A stretch of DNA of 64,000 nucleotides, from the NCBI RefSeq assembly GCF_003386235.1, contig NZ_QRDZ01000001.1:372001-436000 (forward strand), in the 5' to 3' direction. Below are positions 44,363 to 54,281 of this stretch, one piece after another (position 1 is the stretch's first letter; every line of letters starts with the position of its first letter). The stretch comes from Cohnella phaseoli. GTDB taxonomy: Bacteria > Bacillota > Bacilli > Paenibacillales > Paenibacillaceae. Position numbers and translations under genes: made by a program. The notes beneath the pieces were generated by a model. It had not been told where the DNA came from, made no database searches, and was given only the letters and a program-made list of their open reading frames with translations.

Positions 44363-44417
44363 TTGTATTCTTCAAACAGTTCCCCTACAATAAACGAGTA
44401 AACATGTACGTACAAGT
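44363..44417 (+). promoter_or_regulatory. araA promoter with AraR-like operator
   Basis: TTGTAT (44363-44368) and TACAAT (44386-44391) are 17 bp apart. At 44402-44417 the sequence ACATGTACGTACAAGT matches 13 of 16 positions of the Bacillus subtilis AraR box ATTTGTACGTACAAAT. The position just after the transcription start fits repression lifted by L-arabinose. No araR gene is in the window. Confidence 0.8.
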
Positions 44418-44454
44418 TATTATCTATTCTTATTCCTGGCAGGAGGATTGTGCA

Positions 44455-45939
44455 ATGTTAAAGCTACATCCTTATGAATTTTGGTTTGTTACCGGTAGTC
44501 AGCACTTGTACGGACCGGATACGCTGGAAGAGGTGGCCGGCCACTCGCGGGAAATGGCGGAGGCGCTGACTGCGGATTCCGCCGTTTCTTATCCGATCGT
44601 ATTCAAGCCGGTTGTGAAAACGCCGGAAGAAATTCGCCAGCTGTGCGCGGACGCAAATGCGAGCGTTGCTTGCGCGGGCATTATTACGTGGATGCACACG
44701 TTCTCGCCGGCGAAAATGTGGATCGCAGGCTTGTCCGAGCTGCGCAAGCCGCTGCTTCATCTGCATACGCAATACAATCGCGACATTCCCTGGGACACGA
44801 TCGATATGGATTTTATGAACACGAACCAGGCCGCTCACGGGGATCGCGAGTTTGGTTTTATCGGAGCTCGGCTGGGCATTTCCCGCAAGGTCGTCGTCGG
44901 TCATTGGCAGGACCCGCAAGTTCGGCGGCGGATTGCCGGCTGGGAGCGGACGGCAGTGGCAAGCGTCGAGAGCCGCAAGCTCAAGATTGCCCGCTTCGGA
45001 GACAATATGAGGGAGGTCGCCGTGACGGAAGGCGACAAGGTCGAAGCGCAGATCCGTTTCGGATGGTCGGTGAACGGCTACGGCGTTGGCGATCTCGTCC
45101 AACGGGTAAACGCGGTAACGAAGGAACAGGTCGAACAACTGCTTGCGGAATATGACGCGGCCTACGAGATCGTCGAGGAGGGACGTCGCCCTGGCGCTGT
45201 CAGGGACGCGATCGCTTACCAGGCGAAGCTCGAAATCGCGCTGAAGTCGTTTCTGGAGGAAGGCGGATTTACCGCGTTCACGACGACGTTCGAGGATTTG
45301 CACGGGCTGGAGCAGCTTCCCGGGCTTGCCGTGCAGAGGCTGATGGAGCAGGGCTACGGATTTGCCGGAGAAGGGGATTGGAAGACGGCAGCCCTAACCC
45401 GGATCGTGAAAATTGTCGCAGGCGGCGTCGATACGTCTTTCATGGAAGATTACACTTATCATTTCGAACCCGGCAACGAGCTCGTGCTCGGCGCGCATAT
45501 GCTGGAGGTATGTCCTACGCTAGCGGCCGCGAAGCCGCGCATCGAGGTGCATCCGCTCGGCATTGGCGGCAAGGCCGATCCGGCGCGCATCGTATTCGAC
45601 GGAAAGGGCGGGTCGGCGCTCAACGTGTCCGTCGTCGATATGGGCAGCCGCTTCCGCATGATCGTCAATGAGGTGGAGGGCGTCGCCGTGAACAAGGCGA
45701 TGCCGAAGCTTCCCGTGGCGCGAGTGCTGTGGAAGCCCCAACCTTCGCTGCAGATCGGCGCGGAGGCGTGGATTTTAGCCGGAGGAGCGCACCATACTGT
45801 CTATTCGTTCGCGGCGACGACCGAGCAAATGCTTGATCTCGCCGATATTTTCGGCATCGAATGCGTTGTGATCGACGAGCATACGAGCCCCGTGCGGCTG
45901 CGCAACGAGCTGCGCTGGAGTCAGGCCGCCTGGAAATAA
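44455..45939 (+). CDS. araA: L-arabinose isomerase
   Basis: Converts L-arabinose to L-ribulose with Mn2+. The 494-residue length and KLHPYEFWFVTGSQHLYGPD are diagnostic. Metal and catalytic residues are visible: glutamates in TTFEDLHGL and in SFMEDYTYHFEPGNE, histidine in LVLGAHMLEVCPTL, and the late histidines in GGAHHTVYSF. ATG 44455 follows AGGAGG by eight bases. araB and araD are not in the window, so it stands alone here. It works with the arabinofuranosidase that begins this window. Confidence 0.97.
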   Translation: MLKLHPYEFWFVTGSQHLYGPDTLEEVAGHSREMAEALTADSAVSYPIVFKPVVKTPEEIRQLCADANASVACAGIITWMHTFSPAKMWIAGLSELRKPLLHLHTQYNRDIPWDTIDMDFMNTNQAAHGDREFGFIGARLGISRKVVVGHWQDPQVRRRIAGWERTAVASVESRKLKIARFGDNMREVAVTEGDKVEAQIRFGWSVNGYGVGDLVQRVNAVTKEQVEQLLAEYDAAYEIVEEGRRPGAVRDAIAYQAKLEIALKSFLEEGGFTAFTTTFEDLHGLEQLPGLAVQRLMEQGYGFAGEGDWKTAALTRIVKIVAGGVDTSFMEDYTYHFEPGNELVLGAHMLEVCPTLAAAKPRIEVHPLGIGGKADPARIVFDGKGGSALNVSVVDMGSRFRMIVNEVEGVAVNKAMPKLPVARVLWKPQPSLQIGAEAWILAGGAHHTVYSFAATTEQMLDLADIFGIECVVIDEHTSPVRLRNELRWSQAAWK

Positions 45940-45950
45940 ATATTAACTTT

Positions 45951-46079
45951 GGCGAAGAGAGGCTGTCCCTAGGCAGAGTTGGTCCGGATTATCGATAGAC
46001 GAAGAAAGGGGGGACATCCCTCTTGTTCATCGATAATCTCCGGAGCAGCTTGAAGCGCTTAGGGCAGCCTCTCTTCGGC
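45951..46079. repeat. Long imperfect inverted repeat after araA
   Basis: Left arm 45951-46000 and right arm 46025-46079 pair with high identity at both ends: GGCGAAGAGAGGCTG against CAGCCTCTCTTCGGC (14 of 15) and TCCGGATTATCGAT against the inverted ATCGATAATCTCCGGA with one bulge. The loop is about 24 bases. It could be the araA terminator, a structured RNA or a small mobile element. Confidence 0.75.
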
Positions 46080-46100
46080 GTCCAACGATTCGTTGGACGC
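46078..46100 (+). terminator. Perfect 10-bp hairpin, possible terminator
   Basis: GCGTCCAACG (46078-46087), loop ATT, CGTTGGACGC (46091-46100). It adjoins the long inverted repeat. No T-run follows, so termination is uncertain. Confidence 0.45.
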
Positions 46101-46319
46101 CCGGGATAATTGCAGATCTCCGGCAGGAAACGAACGGTCGGAATGCGAATTATTGAAAGAGCATAGATATAGTTCCACGCAGGGGAGGGACGACTTCTAT
46201 TAAAGGGGGACAAAAGGTCCGATTTTGATTGCGAAATCCGTGTATGGAGCGGAATCGACTTCGCGCTTTTTGAATGCTCGTTCCCGGTAAATTAGGGTGA
46301 TTAATTGTGAGGTTTTCGT

Positions 46320-46393
46320 TATAATGGATGTAACCTATATGTAAGTTGTCAGCGAAGTTGACAGAAAATTCTCGAAATTTGTCGACAACTTAC
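46320..46393 (+). promoter_or_regulatory. glgB leader: -10 box and 10-bp inverted repeat
   Basis: TATAAT (46320-46325) is followed by GTAAGTTGTC (46341-46350) and GACAACTTAC (46384-46393), perfectly inverted and 33 bases apart, with further pairing inside. The leader would fold into a hairpin that ends about 22 bases before the ribosome site (GGGGGAGGTGA). It may be an attenuator or an operator pair for the glycogen operon. Confidence 0.5.
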
Positions 46394-46432
46394 AGGATAA
46401 GGGTTTGAAAGCCTTGGGGGAGGTGACGTTGC

Positions 46433-48379
46433 ATGCAGGAATCGCCGGCTTTTGTATCATCCGACGACCTGTACCTGTTTAATACTGGGCAGCTATTTCG
46501 AGCTTACCTTACCTTTGGCGCACATGTGATGGAAGTTGAAGGGGAGCCTGGCGTACGCTTTGTTCTCTGGGCGCCTAATGCGCGCGCCGTATTCGTCATC
46601 GGTGATTTCTGCGATTGGAGCAGCTCCGATCGATCCCGGGCAATCGAGCTGGAGCGGATCGGAACGACCGGCGTATGGGTTGGATTTGGCCGCGGGCCGG
46701 GCGACGGCAGCCGCTACAAGTACGAGCTGATCGACGCCGAAGGCGAGCGCCGGTTGAAGAGCGATCCGTTTGGATTCCGCTCAGAGCTGCGACCGAATAC
46801 GGCCTCCGTCGTGACGTCGCTCGCTCGCTACGACTGGCAGGATGGCGAATGGATGCAGCTTAAACGGCAGCGCCTCCCGTACGACAAGCCGATGCTCATC
46901 TACGAGGTGCATCTCGGCGCCTGGCGAATGGACGCGCCGGAGCAATTCCGGAGCTACGCGCAGCTGGCGCGGGAGCTTGTCGATTACGTCGTCGACATGG
47001 GCTATACGCACATCGAGGTGCTTCCGCTGGCCGAGCATCCGCTGGATCGCTCGTGGGGCTACCAGACGACCGGCTATTATGCCGCCACCAGCCGTTACGG
47101 ACCGCCGGAGGGCTTGATGGAGCTTGTCGACTGCGCCCATCGGCGCGGGGTTGGCGTTCTGCTCGATTGGGTCAGCGGCCATTTCTGCAAAGACGAACAC
47201 GGACTGAGGCTGTTCGACGGAACGCCGCTCTATGAGCCCGCCGATTACCGCCGTGCCGAGAAGCCGCTGTGGGGCACGCTGGCCTTCGATTTCGGCAAGC
47301 CCCAGGTGCAGAGCTTCCTGATCTCCAACGCGCTGTTTTGGCTGGATATGTACCATATCGACGGACTGCGCGTCGACGCGGTGGCCAGCATGATCGACCT
47401 CAATTTCGATAAACCCGACTCGATGCGCACGACGAACCGCTACGGCGGAACGGAGGACATCGAAGCGCTCGCTTTTTTGCGCAAGCTGAATGAAACCGTC
47501 TTTCGCTATTACCCCGAGAGTCTCATGATGGCTGAAGATTCTTCTTCCTACCCGGCCGTCACCTCGCCTACCTATCTTGGAGGCCTTGGGTTCAATTACA
47601 AATGGAATATGGGCTGGATGAACGATATGCTCCGCTACATGGAGACGGACCCCGCCCGCAGATCCGACCGCCATTCTCTAATCACGTTTTCCATGCATTA
47701 CGCCTATTCCGAAAATTACGTGCTGCCGCTGTCGCACGACGAGGTCGTACACGGCAAGCATTCGATGCTGAACAAGATGCCGGGAAGCTACGAGGAGAAA
47801 TTTGCGAATCTCAGACTGTTTTACGGCTATTGGATGAGTCATCCCGGCAAAAAGCTGCTTTTCATGGGAGGCGAGTTCGGCCAGTTCGACGAATGGAAGG
47901 ACGACTCGGGACTCGATTGGAGCCTGCTGCGTTATCCGCTGCACGACAGCATGCGCAGTTACGTTCGCGATTTGAACCGGATCTATCTGGACCGGCCCGC
48001 TCTCTGGGAGAACGATCATGCGCCCGCCGGCTTCGAGTGGATCGACGTCAACAATGCCGACCAGTGCATGCTGTCGTTTCAGCGCCGGGACAAATCCGGC
48101 CACCGTTCCGTCGTTGTCGCCTGCAATTTCTCCCGACGAAGCTATGACGTCTATCGCATCGGAGTAAGCCAATCCGGTATATATCGGCTTCTGCTCAGCA
48201 GCGACCGCGCCAATTACGGAGGTTCGGGGGCGCCGATGCCCGAACGGGTCCAAGCGACCGACATCCCTATGCACGGCAAAGCGTACAGCATCGAAATTCC
48301 CGTCCCCGCTCTCACCGTCTTAATGTGGGAGACTGAGGAGCCCGCTTCGCGTTTCTCTAACTCATATGAGGAGGTTTGA
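46433..48379 (+). CDS. glgB: 1,4-alpha-glucan branching enzyme
   Basis: Makes alpha-1,6 branches in glycogen. The 648-residue protein has an N-terminal carbohydrate-binding domain ([20 protein letters not shown]) and a GH13 barrel: [25 protein letters not shown], nucleophile aspartate in [14 protein letters not shown], acid/base glutamate in [14 protein letters not shown] and transition-state aspartate in [25 protein letters not shown] lies upstream. First gene of the glycogen operon; its stop lies just before the glgC start. Confidence 0.96.
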   Translation: MQESPAFVSSDDLYLFNTGQLFRAYLTFGAHVMEVEGEPGVRFVLWAPNARAVFVIGDFCDWSSSDRSRAIELERIGTTGVWVGFGRGPGDGSRYKYELIDAEGERRLKSDPFGFRSELRPNTASVVTSLARYDWQDGEWMQLKRQRLPYDKPMLIYEVHLGAWRMDAPEQFRSYAQLARELVDYVVDMGYTHIEVLPLAEHPLDRSWGYQTTGYYAATSRYGPPEGLMELVDCAHRRGVGVLLDWVSGHFCKDEHGLRLFDGTPLYEPADYRRAEKPLWGTLAFDFGKPQVQSFLISNALFWLDMYHIDGLRVDAVASMIDLNFDKPDSMRTTNRYGGTEDIEALAFLRKLNETVFRYYPESLMMAEDSSSYPAVTSPTYLGGLGFNYKWNMGWMNDMLRYMETDPARRSDRHSLITFSMHYAYSENYVLPLSHDEVVHGKHSMLNKMPGSYEEKFANLRLFYGYWMSHPGKKLLFMGGEFGQFDEWKDDSGLDWSLLRYPLHDSMRSYVRDLNRIYLDRPALWENDHAPAGFEWIDVNNADQCMLSFQRRDKSGHRSVVVACNFSRRSYDVYRIGVSQSGIYRLLLSSDRANYGGSGAPMPERVQATDIPMHGKAYSIEIPVPALTVLMWETEEPASRFSNSYEEV

Positions 48380-48384
48380 TGTGC

Positions 48385-49551
48385 ATGCGCAAAAACGAAT
48401 GCATCGCCATGCTGCTCGCCGGAGGCGAAGGACGCCGATTGGGCGTTCTCACGAAAGATCTGGCGAAGCCCGCCGTTCCCTTCGGAGGGAAATACCGCAT
48501 TATCGATTTTACGCTCAGCAACTGCGTGCATTCCGGGATCGAAACGGTCGGCGTGCTGACGCAATACCAGCCTCTCGTGCTGACGCAGCATTTGGGCATC
48601 GGCTCTCCTTGGGGGCTCGACCGGCGCGACGGAGGGATGCATGTTCTGCCTCCTTACGTCCGCCAGAAGGGAGGGACCTGGTACAAAGGCACGGCCAACG
48701 CCATCTACCAAAACCTCGGGTTCCTTGAAAGCTACGATCCCGAATACGTATTGATCATTTCTGGGGACCACATTTATAAAATGGATTACGATCTGCTGCT
48801 AGAGGCCCACAAGAAAAACAACGCGGATGCGACGATTGCCGTCATCAGCGTGCCGTGGGCGGACGCCAGCCGCTTCGGCATCATGAAGGTGAACGAGGAA
48901 GGACGCATCGTCGAATTCGCGGAGAAACCGAAAAATCCGACGAGCAACCTGGCGTCGATGGGCGTCTATATGTTCAACTGGTCGGTGCTGAAAGAATCGC
49001 TGATTCGCGACGAGGCAAATGCGCAGTCGTCCAACGACTTCGGCAAGGACATTATTCCGACTCTGCTTGCGGAAGACGCGCGGCTGTTCTCCTACACATT
49101 CAACGATTATTGGAAGGACGTCGGCACGATCGACAGTTTGTGGGAAGCGAACATGGATTTGCTGGAGGAGCGTCCATCGCTGCAGCTAAACGATCGTTCG
49201 TGGCGCATTTTCACCTCGAATCCGAACCAGCCGGCGCAATACGTGTCGCCGTCCGCCAAGGTGCAAAGCTCGCTGATCAACGAAGGCTGCGTCGTCGAAG
49301 GCGCGATTAATCGCTCCGTACTGTTTAACGGCGCACGCGTCGGAGAGGGCAGTCTCGTCGAGGATTCGATTCTGATGCCGGGAGCGGTCGTCGGCCGCAA
49401 TGCCAAAATCATCCGCGCGATCATCGGCGAAGGCGCGATTGTCGGAGACGGCTGCCAGCTCGGCAGTGTCGACGCAGTGGACATCGCGGTTGTAGGAAGC
49501 GGAGAGACGATATGCCTGACGGCAGACGACAAGGAGGCTGAAACGGTATGA
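48385..49551 (+). CDS. glgC: Glucose-1-phosphate adenylyltransferase, catalytic subunit
   Basis: Makes ADP-glucose, the committed step of glycogen synthesis. The 388-residue protein has the nucleotide-binding loop [13 protein letters not shown], the sugar-phosphate motifs [20 protein letters not shown] and [15 protein letters not shown], and a C-terminal left-handed beta-helix ([20 protein letters not shown]). ATG 48385 is preferred over in-frame ATG 48379 because of spacing from GAGGAGG and because [14 protein letters not shown] matches the usual N-terminus. ATGA overlap with glgD. Confidence 0.96.
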   Translation: MRKNECIAMLLAGGEGRRLGVLTKDLAKPAVPFGGKYRIIDFTLSNCVHSGIETVGVLTQYQPLVLTQHLGIGSPWGLDRRDGGMHVLPPYVRQKGGTWYKGTANAIYQNLGFLESYDPEYVLIISGDHIYKMDYDLLLEAHKKNNADATIAVISVPWADASRFGIMKVNEEGRIVEFAEKPKNPTSNLASMGVYMFNWSVLKESLIRDEANAQSSNDFGKDIIPTLLAEDARLFSYTFNDYWKDVGTIDSLWEANMDLLEERPSLQLNDRSWRIFTSNPNQPAQYVSPSAKVQSSLINEGCVVEGAINRSVLFNGARVGEGSLVEDSILMPGAVVGRNAKIIRAIIGEGAIVGDGCQLGSVDAVDIAVVGSGETICLTADDKEAETV

Positions 49552-50660
49552 AGCTGCCAATGATGGGCGTCATCAATTTGATTCACGAAGCGGACGAGAT
49601 GGAGGCGTTGACGGCCAATCGCTGTCTGGCGTCGGTGCCGTTCGGCGGCAGATACCGGCTCATTGATTTCGCGTTGTCCTCCATGGTCAATTCCGGCATA
49701 CCTAACGTTGCCGTATTCGCCCACCGGAAGTTTCGTCCGCTGATGGATCACCTCGGCTCCGGGGCGAACTGGGATTTGCATCGCAAGATGAGCGGACTGT
49801 TCGTGCTTCCGCCGTCGATGGATGACCAGACCGATTTCGGCAAGGGCGATCTGTATCACTTTTACCGCAATCGCGATTACTTTACCCGTACGCCGCTGGA
49901 ATACGTCGTCATCTCTCGCAGCCATATGGTGTCCAACGTCGACTTCGCGAAGGTGTTGGACCAGCACCGGGAATCCGGGGCGGATATTACCGTCGTCTGC
50001 AAACAGACGCCGGAGGGGACGCCGGGCCTCGCTCGCAAAGCGAAGCTGGACGACACGGGACGAATCGTGGAGATGCAGGATCACTTTGGCCGTTTGGACA
50101 GCGACATTGTGTCGATGGAGATGTACGTGCTCAGCAAGGAGCTGCTGCTCGATCTGGTGGAGACCTCGCTGGCTCAAGGACGCGATCATTTCGTCAGACA
50201 TTCGATTCTAACCAGATTGCACCAACTGAACGTTCGCGCCTATATGCATGAAGGAGTGCTGGGCGTCGTTAACAACATCGCCGCTTATTATCAGCACAGC
50301 ATGGAGCTGCTGCGGCCGGAGGTGTGGCGGGAGCTGTTCTTCAAGCCGGGCTCGATCTATACGAAAGTCAAGGACGAGCCGCCTACGCATTATCGAGGCG
50401 GGGCGGACGTGTCGAATTCGCTCATCGCCAACGGCTGCGACATCGAAGGCGAAGTGACGGGCAGCATTCTGTTCCGCGGGGTTAAAGTCGCTAAGGGAGC
50501 GGTCGTTCGCAACAGCATCGTCATGCAGAACGGCATTATCGGAGAGAACGGCGTGCTGGAAAACTGCATACTCGACAAAGAGGTGGAGATCCGTCCGCAG
50601 GTGCAGCTTCGAGGCTCGTCGGAAGTGCCGTTTATCGCGTTGAAGCGCAAAGTGATTTAA
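49548..50660 (+). CDS. glgD: Glucose-1-phosphate adenylyltransferase regulatory subunit
   Basis: A 370-residue GlgC paralogue that in Bacillota boosts GlgC as a heteromer. The fold is kept ([36 protein letters not shown]-terminal beta-helix [15 protein letters not shown]), but the GGxGxRL nucleotide loop is replaced by [13 protein letters not shown] and the GDH catalytic aspartate motif by SRSH. It is therefore probably inactive alone. Coupled by ATGA to glgC. Confidence 0.95.
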   Translation: MKLPMMGVINLIHEADEMEALTANRCLASVPFGGRYRLIDFALSSMVNSGIPNVAVFAHRKFRPLMDHLGSGANWDLHRKMSGLFVLPPSMDDQTDFGKGDLYHFYRNRDYFTRTPLEYVVISRSHMVSNVDFAKVLDQHRESGADITVVCKQTPEGTPGLARKAKLDDTGRIVEMQDHFGRLDSDIVSMEMYVLSKELLLDLVETSLAQGRDHFVRHSILTRLHQLNVRAYMHEGVLGVVNNIAAYYQHSMELLRPEVWRELFFKPGSIYTKVKDEPPTHYRGGADVSNSLIANGCDIEGEVTGSILFRGVKVAKGAVVRNSIVMQNGIIGENGVLENCILDKEVEIRPQVQLRGSSEVPFIALKRKVI

Positions 50661-50713
50661 GCCGTCGGGAGTCAACGGGCATGTCGATCGAAGCAAACAA
50701 TGGAGGTAGACGA

Positions 50714-52141
50714 ATGAGAGTGATGTTCGCGGCGTCGGAGGCGATGCCGCTCGTCAAAACCGGAGGGCTGGCCGACGTCGTCGGCGCCCTCCCCAAGGCG
50801 CTCGCCAAGCTGGGGGCGGAGGTGACGGTCGTTCTGCCCAAGTACGAGACGATTCCGCAAGAGATCGCGGAGGCCGCCAAGACGATCGCCGTCACGGAGG
50901 TGCAGCTTGGGTGGCGTAGACAGTATTGCGGCATTCAGGAAGTAGTCGTCGACGGAGTTCGCTTCCTTCTAATCGACAACGAATTTTACTTTAAGCGGGG
51001 ACAGCTGTACGGCTACGGCGACGAGGCGGAGCGGTTCGTCTTCTTCAGCGTCGCCGTGCTGGAAATGCTGGACAAGCTGGGACGGATGCCCGACATTCTG
51101 CACTGCCACGACTGGCAGACTGGGATAATTCCGTTCCTGCTGAAAACAAGATACGCGAATCGTCCGGGATATCGGAACATTCGAACCGTATATACGATTC
51201 ATAATCTGCAGTATCAGGGCGTGTTTTCCCGCGAGCTGCTGCAGGAGCTGCTGACGACCGGCGACGATTCTTTTACGGAGGACAGCCTGGAGTTTTACGG
51301 CGCGGCGAGCTGCATGAAGGGGGGGCTGCGCTTTGCGGACAAGCTGTCTACGGTGAGCTTCACGTACGCCCGGGAGATTCAGTCCGAAGAGTACGGAGAG
51401 AAGCTGGACGGCGTCATTCGCCAGCGCTCGCACGACCTCTGGGGCATTCTGAACGGCATCGACACGGAAGTATACAATCCGATGACCGATCCTAATCTGG
51501 CGGTCAATTACCGCGACTCGCTCGAGAAGAAGCGCCGGAACAAGCTCGCGCTGCAGCGCGAGCTGGGTTTGCCGGAGGACGCCGGCGTGCCGCTGATCGG
51601 GATCGTCTCGCGATTGACGCAGCAGAAGGGCTTCGATCTGATCGCAGAGGCGCTGTCGGAGCTGCTTAAGGAGCGCATCCAGCTCGTCGTCCTCGGCTCG
51701 GGAGAGCCGGGCATCGAGGACATGCTGCGCGGCGCGCTGCCCGCCAACCGGGACAAGATGGCGATCTGGTTCGGCTTTAACGAAGGCTTGGCGAGACGGA
51801 TTTATGCGGCTTCGGACTTGTATCTGATGCCTTCGCGCTTTGAGCCGTGCGGTCTCAGCCAACTGATCGCCTTGCGTTATCGGTCGGTGCCGATCGTGCG
51901 CGAGACGGGCGGGCTGAAAGACACGGTTGCGCCGTATAACGAATATACCGGTACGGGAAACGGTTTTACGTTTGGCCCGCCGACGGCGCACGATATGCTG
52001 TACACGATTCGCCGCGCGCTGTCGTTCTACGGCGACGCCGAGCATTGGGAACGAATCGTGGCTAACGGCGCCAAGAACGATTACGGATGGGAATCATCTG
52101 CTGAACTTTATTGCAAATTATATCGCGAGCTTGTCAGCTAA
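50714..52141 (+). CDS. glgA: Glycogen synthase, ADP-glucose type
   Basis: Adds glucose from ADP-glucose to glycogen. The 475-residue GT5 enzyme has the N-terminal KTGGLADVVGALPKALAKLG substrate loop, LHCHDWQTGIIPFLL, and the C-terminal RFEPCGLSQLIALRYRSVPI with ETGGLKDTV. ATG 50714 (MRVMFAASEAMPL) lies seven bases after GGAGG; an in-frame ATG at 50681 is less likely. Follows glgD and precedes the GH15 gene. Confidence 0.96.
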   Translation: MRVMFAASEAMPLVKTGGLADVVGALPKALAKLGAEVTVVLPKYETIPQEIAEAAKTIAVTEVQLGWRRQYCGIQEVVVDGVRFLLIDNEFYFKRGQLYGYGDEAERFVFFSVAVLEMLDKLGRMPDILHCHDWQTGIIPFLLKTRYANRPGYRNIRTVYTIHNLQYQGVFSRELLQELLTTGDDSFTEDSLEFYGAASCMKGGLRFADKLSTVSFTYAREIQSEEYGEKLDGVIRQRSHDLWGILNGIDTEVYNPMTDPNLAVNYRDSLEKKRRNKLALQRELGLPEDAGVPLIGIVSRLTQQKGFDLIAEALSELLKERIQLVVLGSGEPGIEDMLRGALPANRDKMAIWFGFNEGLARRIYAASDLYLMPSRFEPCGLSQLIALRYRSVPIVRETGGLKDTVAPYNEYTGTGNGFTFGPPTAHDMLYTIRRALSFYGDAEHWERIVANGAKNDYGWESSAELYCKLYRELVS

Positions 52142-52156
52142 GAGGGAGAGGATAGC

Positions 52157-54133
52157 ATGGCACGTCATCTGGTCATCGGAAATGGAAAAATGCTCGTTAA
52201 TCTGGATAATCGCTGCTTCATTCGGGACGTTTATTTTCCGTATGTGGGACAGCTTAATCACGTCGGCGGACACGCCTGCCGGTTTGGCGTATGGTGCGAC
52301 GGCCTGTTCGCCTGGCTGGACGATCCGGAGTGGAGCATCGAGCTCGGCTACGTCGAAGACTCGCTTGTCACGAACGTCACGGCCCGCCACGAGCGGCTGG
52401 GACTGGAGCTGCAGCTTAACGACGGCATACACCAAAGGGAGAGCATTTACTTAAAACGCGTCGTTGTGCGGAATTTGCGGGAGTACGAACGGGATGTCCG
52501 GGTGTTTTTCCACCATGACCTGATGATCGACGGCAACGAGGTCGGGGATACCGCCGCGTTTTATCCGAGCAACCGCACCGTTTTTCACTATAAGAGATCG
52601 TCGTATTTCATGTTTAACGGGCGTTCGGATCAGGGCGGCATCTACCAGTTTTCCACCGGCATCAAAAGGTTTCACTCCGCAGAGGGAACTTGGAGGGACG
52701 CCGAGGACGGAGAGCTGATGGGCAACGCGATCGCGCAGGGATCGGTCGATAGTACGATCAGCTTCCGCACGTCGGTTCCGGTCGGCAGCGAGCGCACGAT
52801 CTATTATTGGATGTCTGTGGGCGAGAGCATGGAGGAGGTCAAGCGGCTGGATCAATACGTGCAGGACAGCCATCCGGAGAAGCTGCTCAGCCGCATCGTC
52901 ATCTACTGGAATCAATGGCTGTCGCGGGCCGGCGGCAGCTTTGGCGATTTGCCGACGGCCGTCGTCCGCCAATTCAAGCACAGCCTGCTGATCGTCAAGA
53001 CGCAGACCGACGAGCGCGGCGCCATCATCGCGGCGAACGACACGGACATCCTGCAATACAACCGCGACCACTACAGCTATATGTGGCCGCGGGACGGGGC
53101 GTTGATCGCGGACGCGATGTCGCTAGCGGGTTACCACAGGACGATAGCTCCGTTCTTCCAGTTCTGCGGGCGCAACCTGTCTCCGGAAGGCTATCTTCAG
53201 CATAAGTACAACCCGGACGGCACGGTCGGCTCAAGCTGGCACCCTTATGTCGTGAACGGAGTTCCGCGACTGCCGATTCAAGAGGACGAGACGGGACTTG
53301 TGCTGTACGCGCTCTGGAAGGATTACGCGCGACACGGTGAGATCGAGCTCGCGCAGTCGTTGTACAGTACGCTGATCCGCAAAGCCTCCGCCTTTCTGTG
53401 CGACTACATGGAGCCGGAGCTGGATTTGCCGAAGCCGAGCTACGATCTGTGGGAGGAGCGCTACGGCATCTGGACGTATACGGTTGCTTCGGTATACGGA
53501 GGCCTGATGGCGGCCGCTTATTTCGCCGACCTGTTCGGGGACTACGACCGCAGCGATCAATATCGCGAGGTTGCCGAGCGCATCAAGCGCGGCATCGAAG
53601 AGCGGCTGTGGGACGAAGAGGCGGGACGGTACGCGCGAGGGCTTGTACAGCAGGACGGCCATTGGGTGAAGGATATGACGGTGGAGAGCAGCCTGTTCGG
53701 CCTGTTCGAGTTCGGCGTATTCCCGGCGGACAACGACCGGGTCGCCAAGACGATGCAGGCGATCTCGGAGAAGCTGCGGATCAACACCTCCATCGGCGGT
53801 ATCGCTCGCTATACGAACGACTACTATTTCCGCCAATCGGACGACATCGAGCGGATTCCGGGAAACCCGTGGATCATCTGTACGCTGTGGGTCGCGAACT
53901 TCCAGATCGAGACGGCCCAAGACCCTGCAGCGCTGGGGGAGCCGCGCCGCACGCTGGAGAAGGTCGCGGGCTTCGCGCTCGCTGGCGGCAATCTGCCGGA
54001 GCAGCTTCATCCGGAGACGGGCGAGCCGTTGTCGGTCGCTCCGCTCACCTGGTCGCACGCCACCTATGTGGCGACTGTGTGTAAATACGTACGTAAGCTG
54101 GAGCAGCTGAACGCGGCCGGTACAGGCGGATAA
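52157..54133 (+). CDS. GH15 glucoamylase-like glycoside hydrolase
   Basis: A 658-residue protein: N-terminal beta-sandwich (residues 1-270; GNGKMLVNLDNRCFIRDVYF) and a C-terminal alpha-toroid catalytic domain with YSYMWPRDGALIADAMSLAG, general-base/acid glutamate motif DLWEERYGIWTYTVASVYG and GNPWIICTLWVANFQIE. This is the bacterial GH15 type acting on alpha-glucans, without a signal peptide. Fifteen bases after glgA, it is part of the glycogen operon. It may release glucose from glycogen; other alpha-glucosides are possible. Confidence 0.92.
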   Translation: MARHLVIGNGKMLVNLDNRCFIRDVYFPYVGQLNHVGGHACRFGVWCDGLFAWLDDPEWSIELGYVEDSLVTNVTARHERLGLELQLNDGIHQRESIYLKRVVVRNLREYERDVRVFFHHDLMIDGNEVGDTAAFYPSNRTVFHYKRSSYFMFNGRSDQGGIYQFSTGIKRFHSAEGTWRDAEDGELMGNAIAQGSVDSTISFRTSVPVGSERTIYYWMSVGESMEEVKRLDQYVQDSHPEKLLSRIVIYWNQWLSRAGGSFGDLPTAVVRQFKHSLLIVKTQTDERGAIIAANDTDILQYNRDHYSYMWPRDGALIADAMSLAGYHRTIAPFFQFCGRNLSPEGYLQHKYNPDGTVGSSWHPYVVNGVPRLPIQEDETGLVLYALWKDYARHGEIELAQSLYSTLIRKASAFLCDYMEPELDLPKPSYDLWEERYGIWTYTVASVYGGLMAAAYFADLFGDYDRSDQYREVAERIKRGIEERLWDEEAGRYARGLVQQDGHWVKDMTVESSLFGLFEFGVFPADNDRVAKTMQAISEKLRINTSIGGIARYTNDYYFRQSDDIERIPGNPWIICTLWVANFQIETAQDPAALGEPRRTLEKVAGFALAGGNLPEQLHPETGEPLSVAPLTWSHATYVATVCKYVRKLEQLNAAGTGG

Positions 54134-54162
54134 AACGCAAGCGAAGGAATATGTATTACGAA

Positions 54163-54230
54163 AAGAAGCCGATCCTTGGTAGAATGGAAGGCGTGAGCCG
54201 CCGTTCGCCTTAGGTATCGGTTTTTTCGCG
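54163..54230 (+). terminator. Imperfect terminator of the glycogen operon
   Basis: AAGCCGATCCTTGG pairs with CCTTAGGTATCGGTTT with bulges, closing an inner GC-rich hairpin, and is followed by a run of T. It lies between the GH15 and AraC-fusion genes. Confidence 0.6.
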
Positions 54231-54281
54231 ATTCAGTGAGGGGAGGCAGGCTGATCTTATCGAAGCGTCTACGGAGGAACC

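Larger units (their letters stand above)
44118..44454. other. Intergenic region before araA
   Basis: A 337-bp region. It holds the DUF3892 terminator at its left and the araA promoter and AraR-like operator at its right; nothing else was recognised between 44178 and 44362. Confidence 0.7.
45940..46432. other. 493-bp intergenic region rich in secondary structure
   Basis: Between araA and glgB. It contains a long imperfect inverted repeat (45951-46079), a perfect short hairpin (46078-46100) and the glgB leader hairpin (46341-46393), each listed separately. The -10 box TATAAT (46320-46325) is clear; no good -35 pairs with it. No gene is supported. Confidence 0.75.

Noticed and set aside
45989-46213. 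Minus-strand open frame in the araA-glgB gap
   Set aside because: It runs through the inverted repeats, has no ribosome site and no protein family match.
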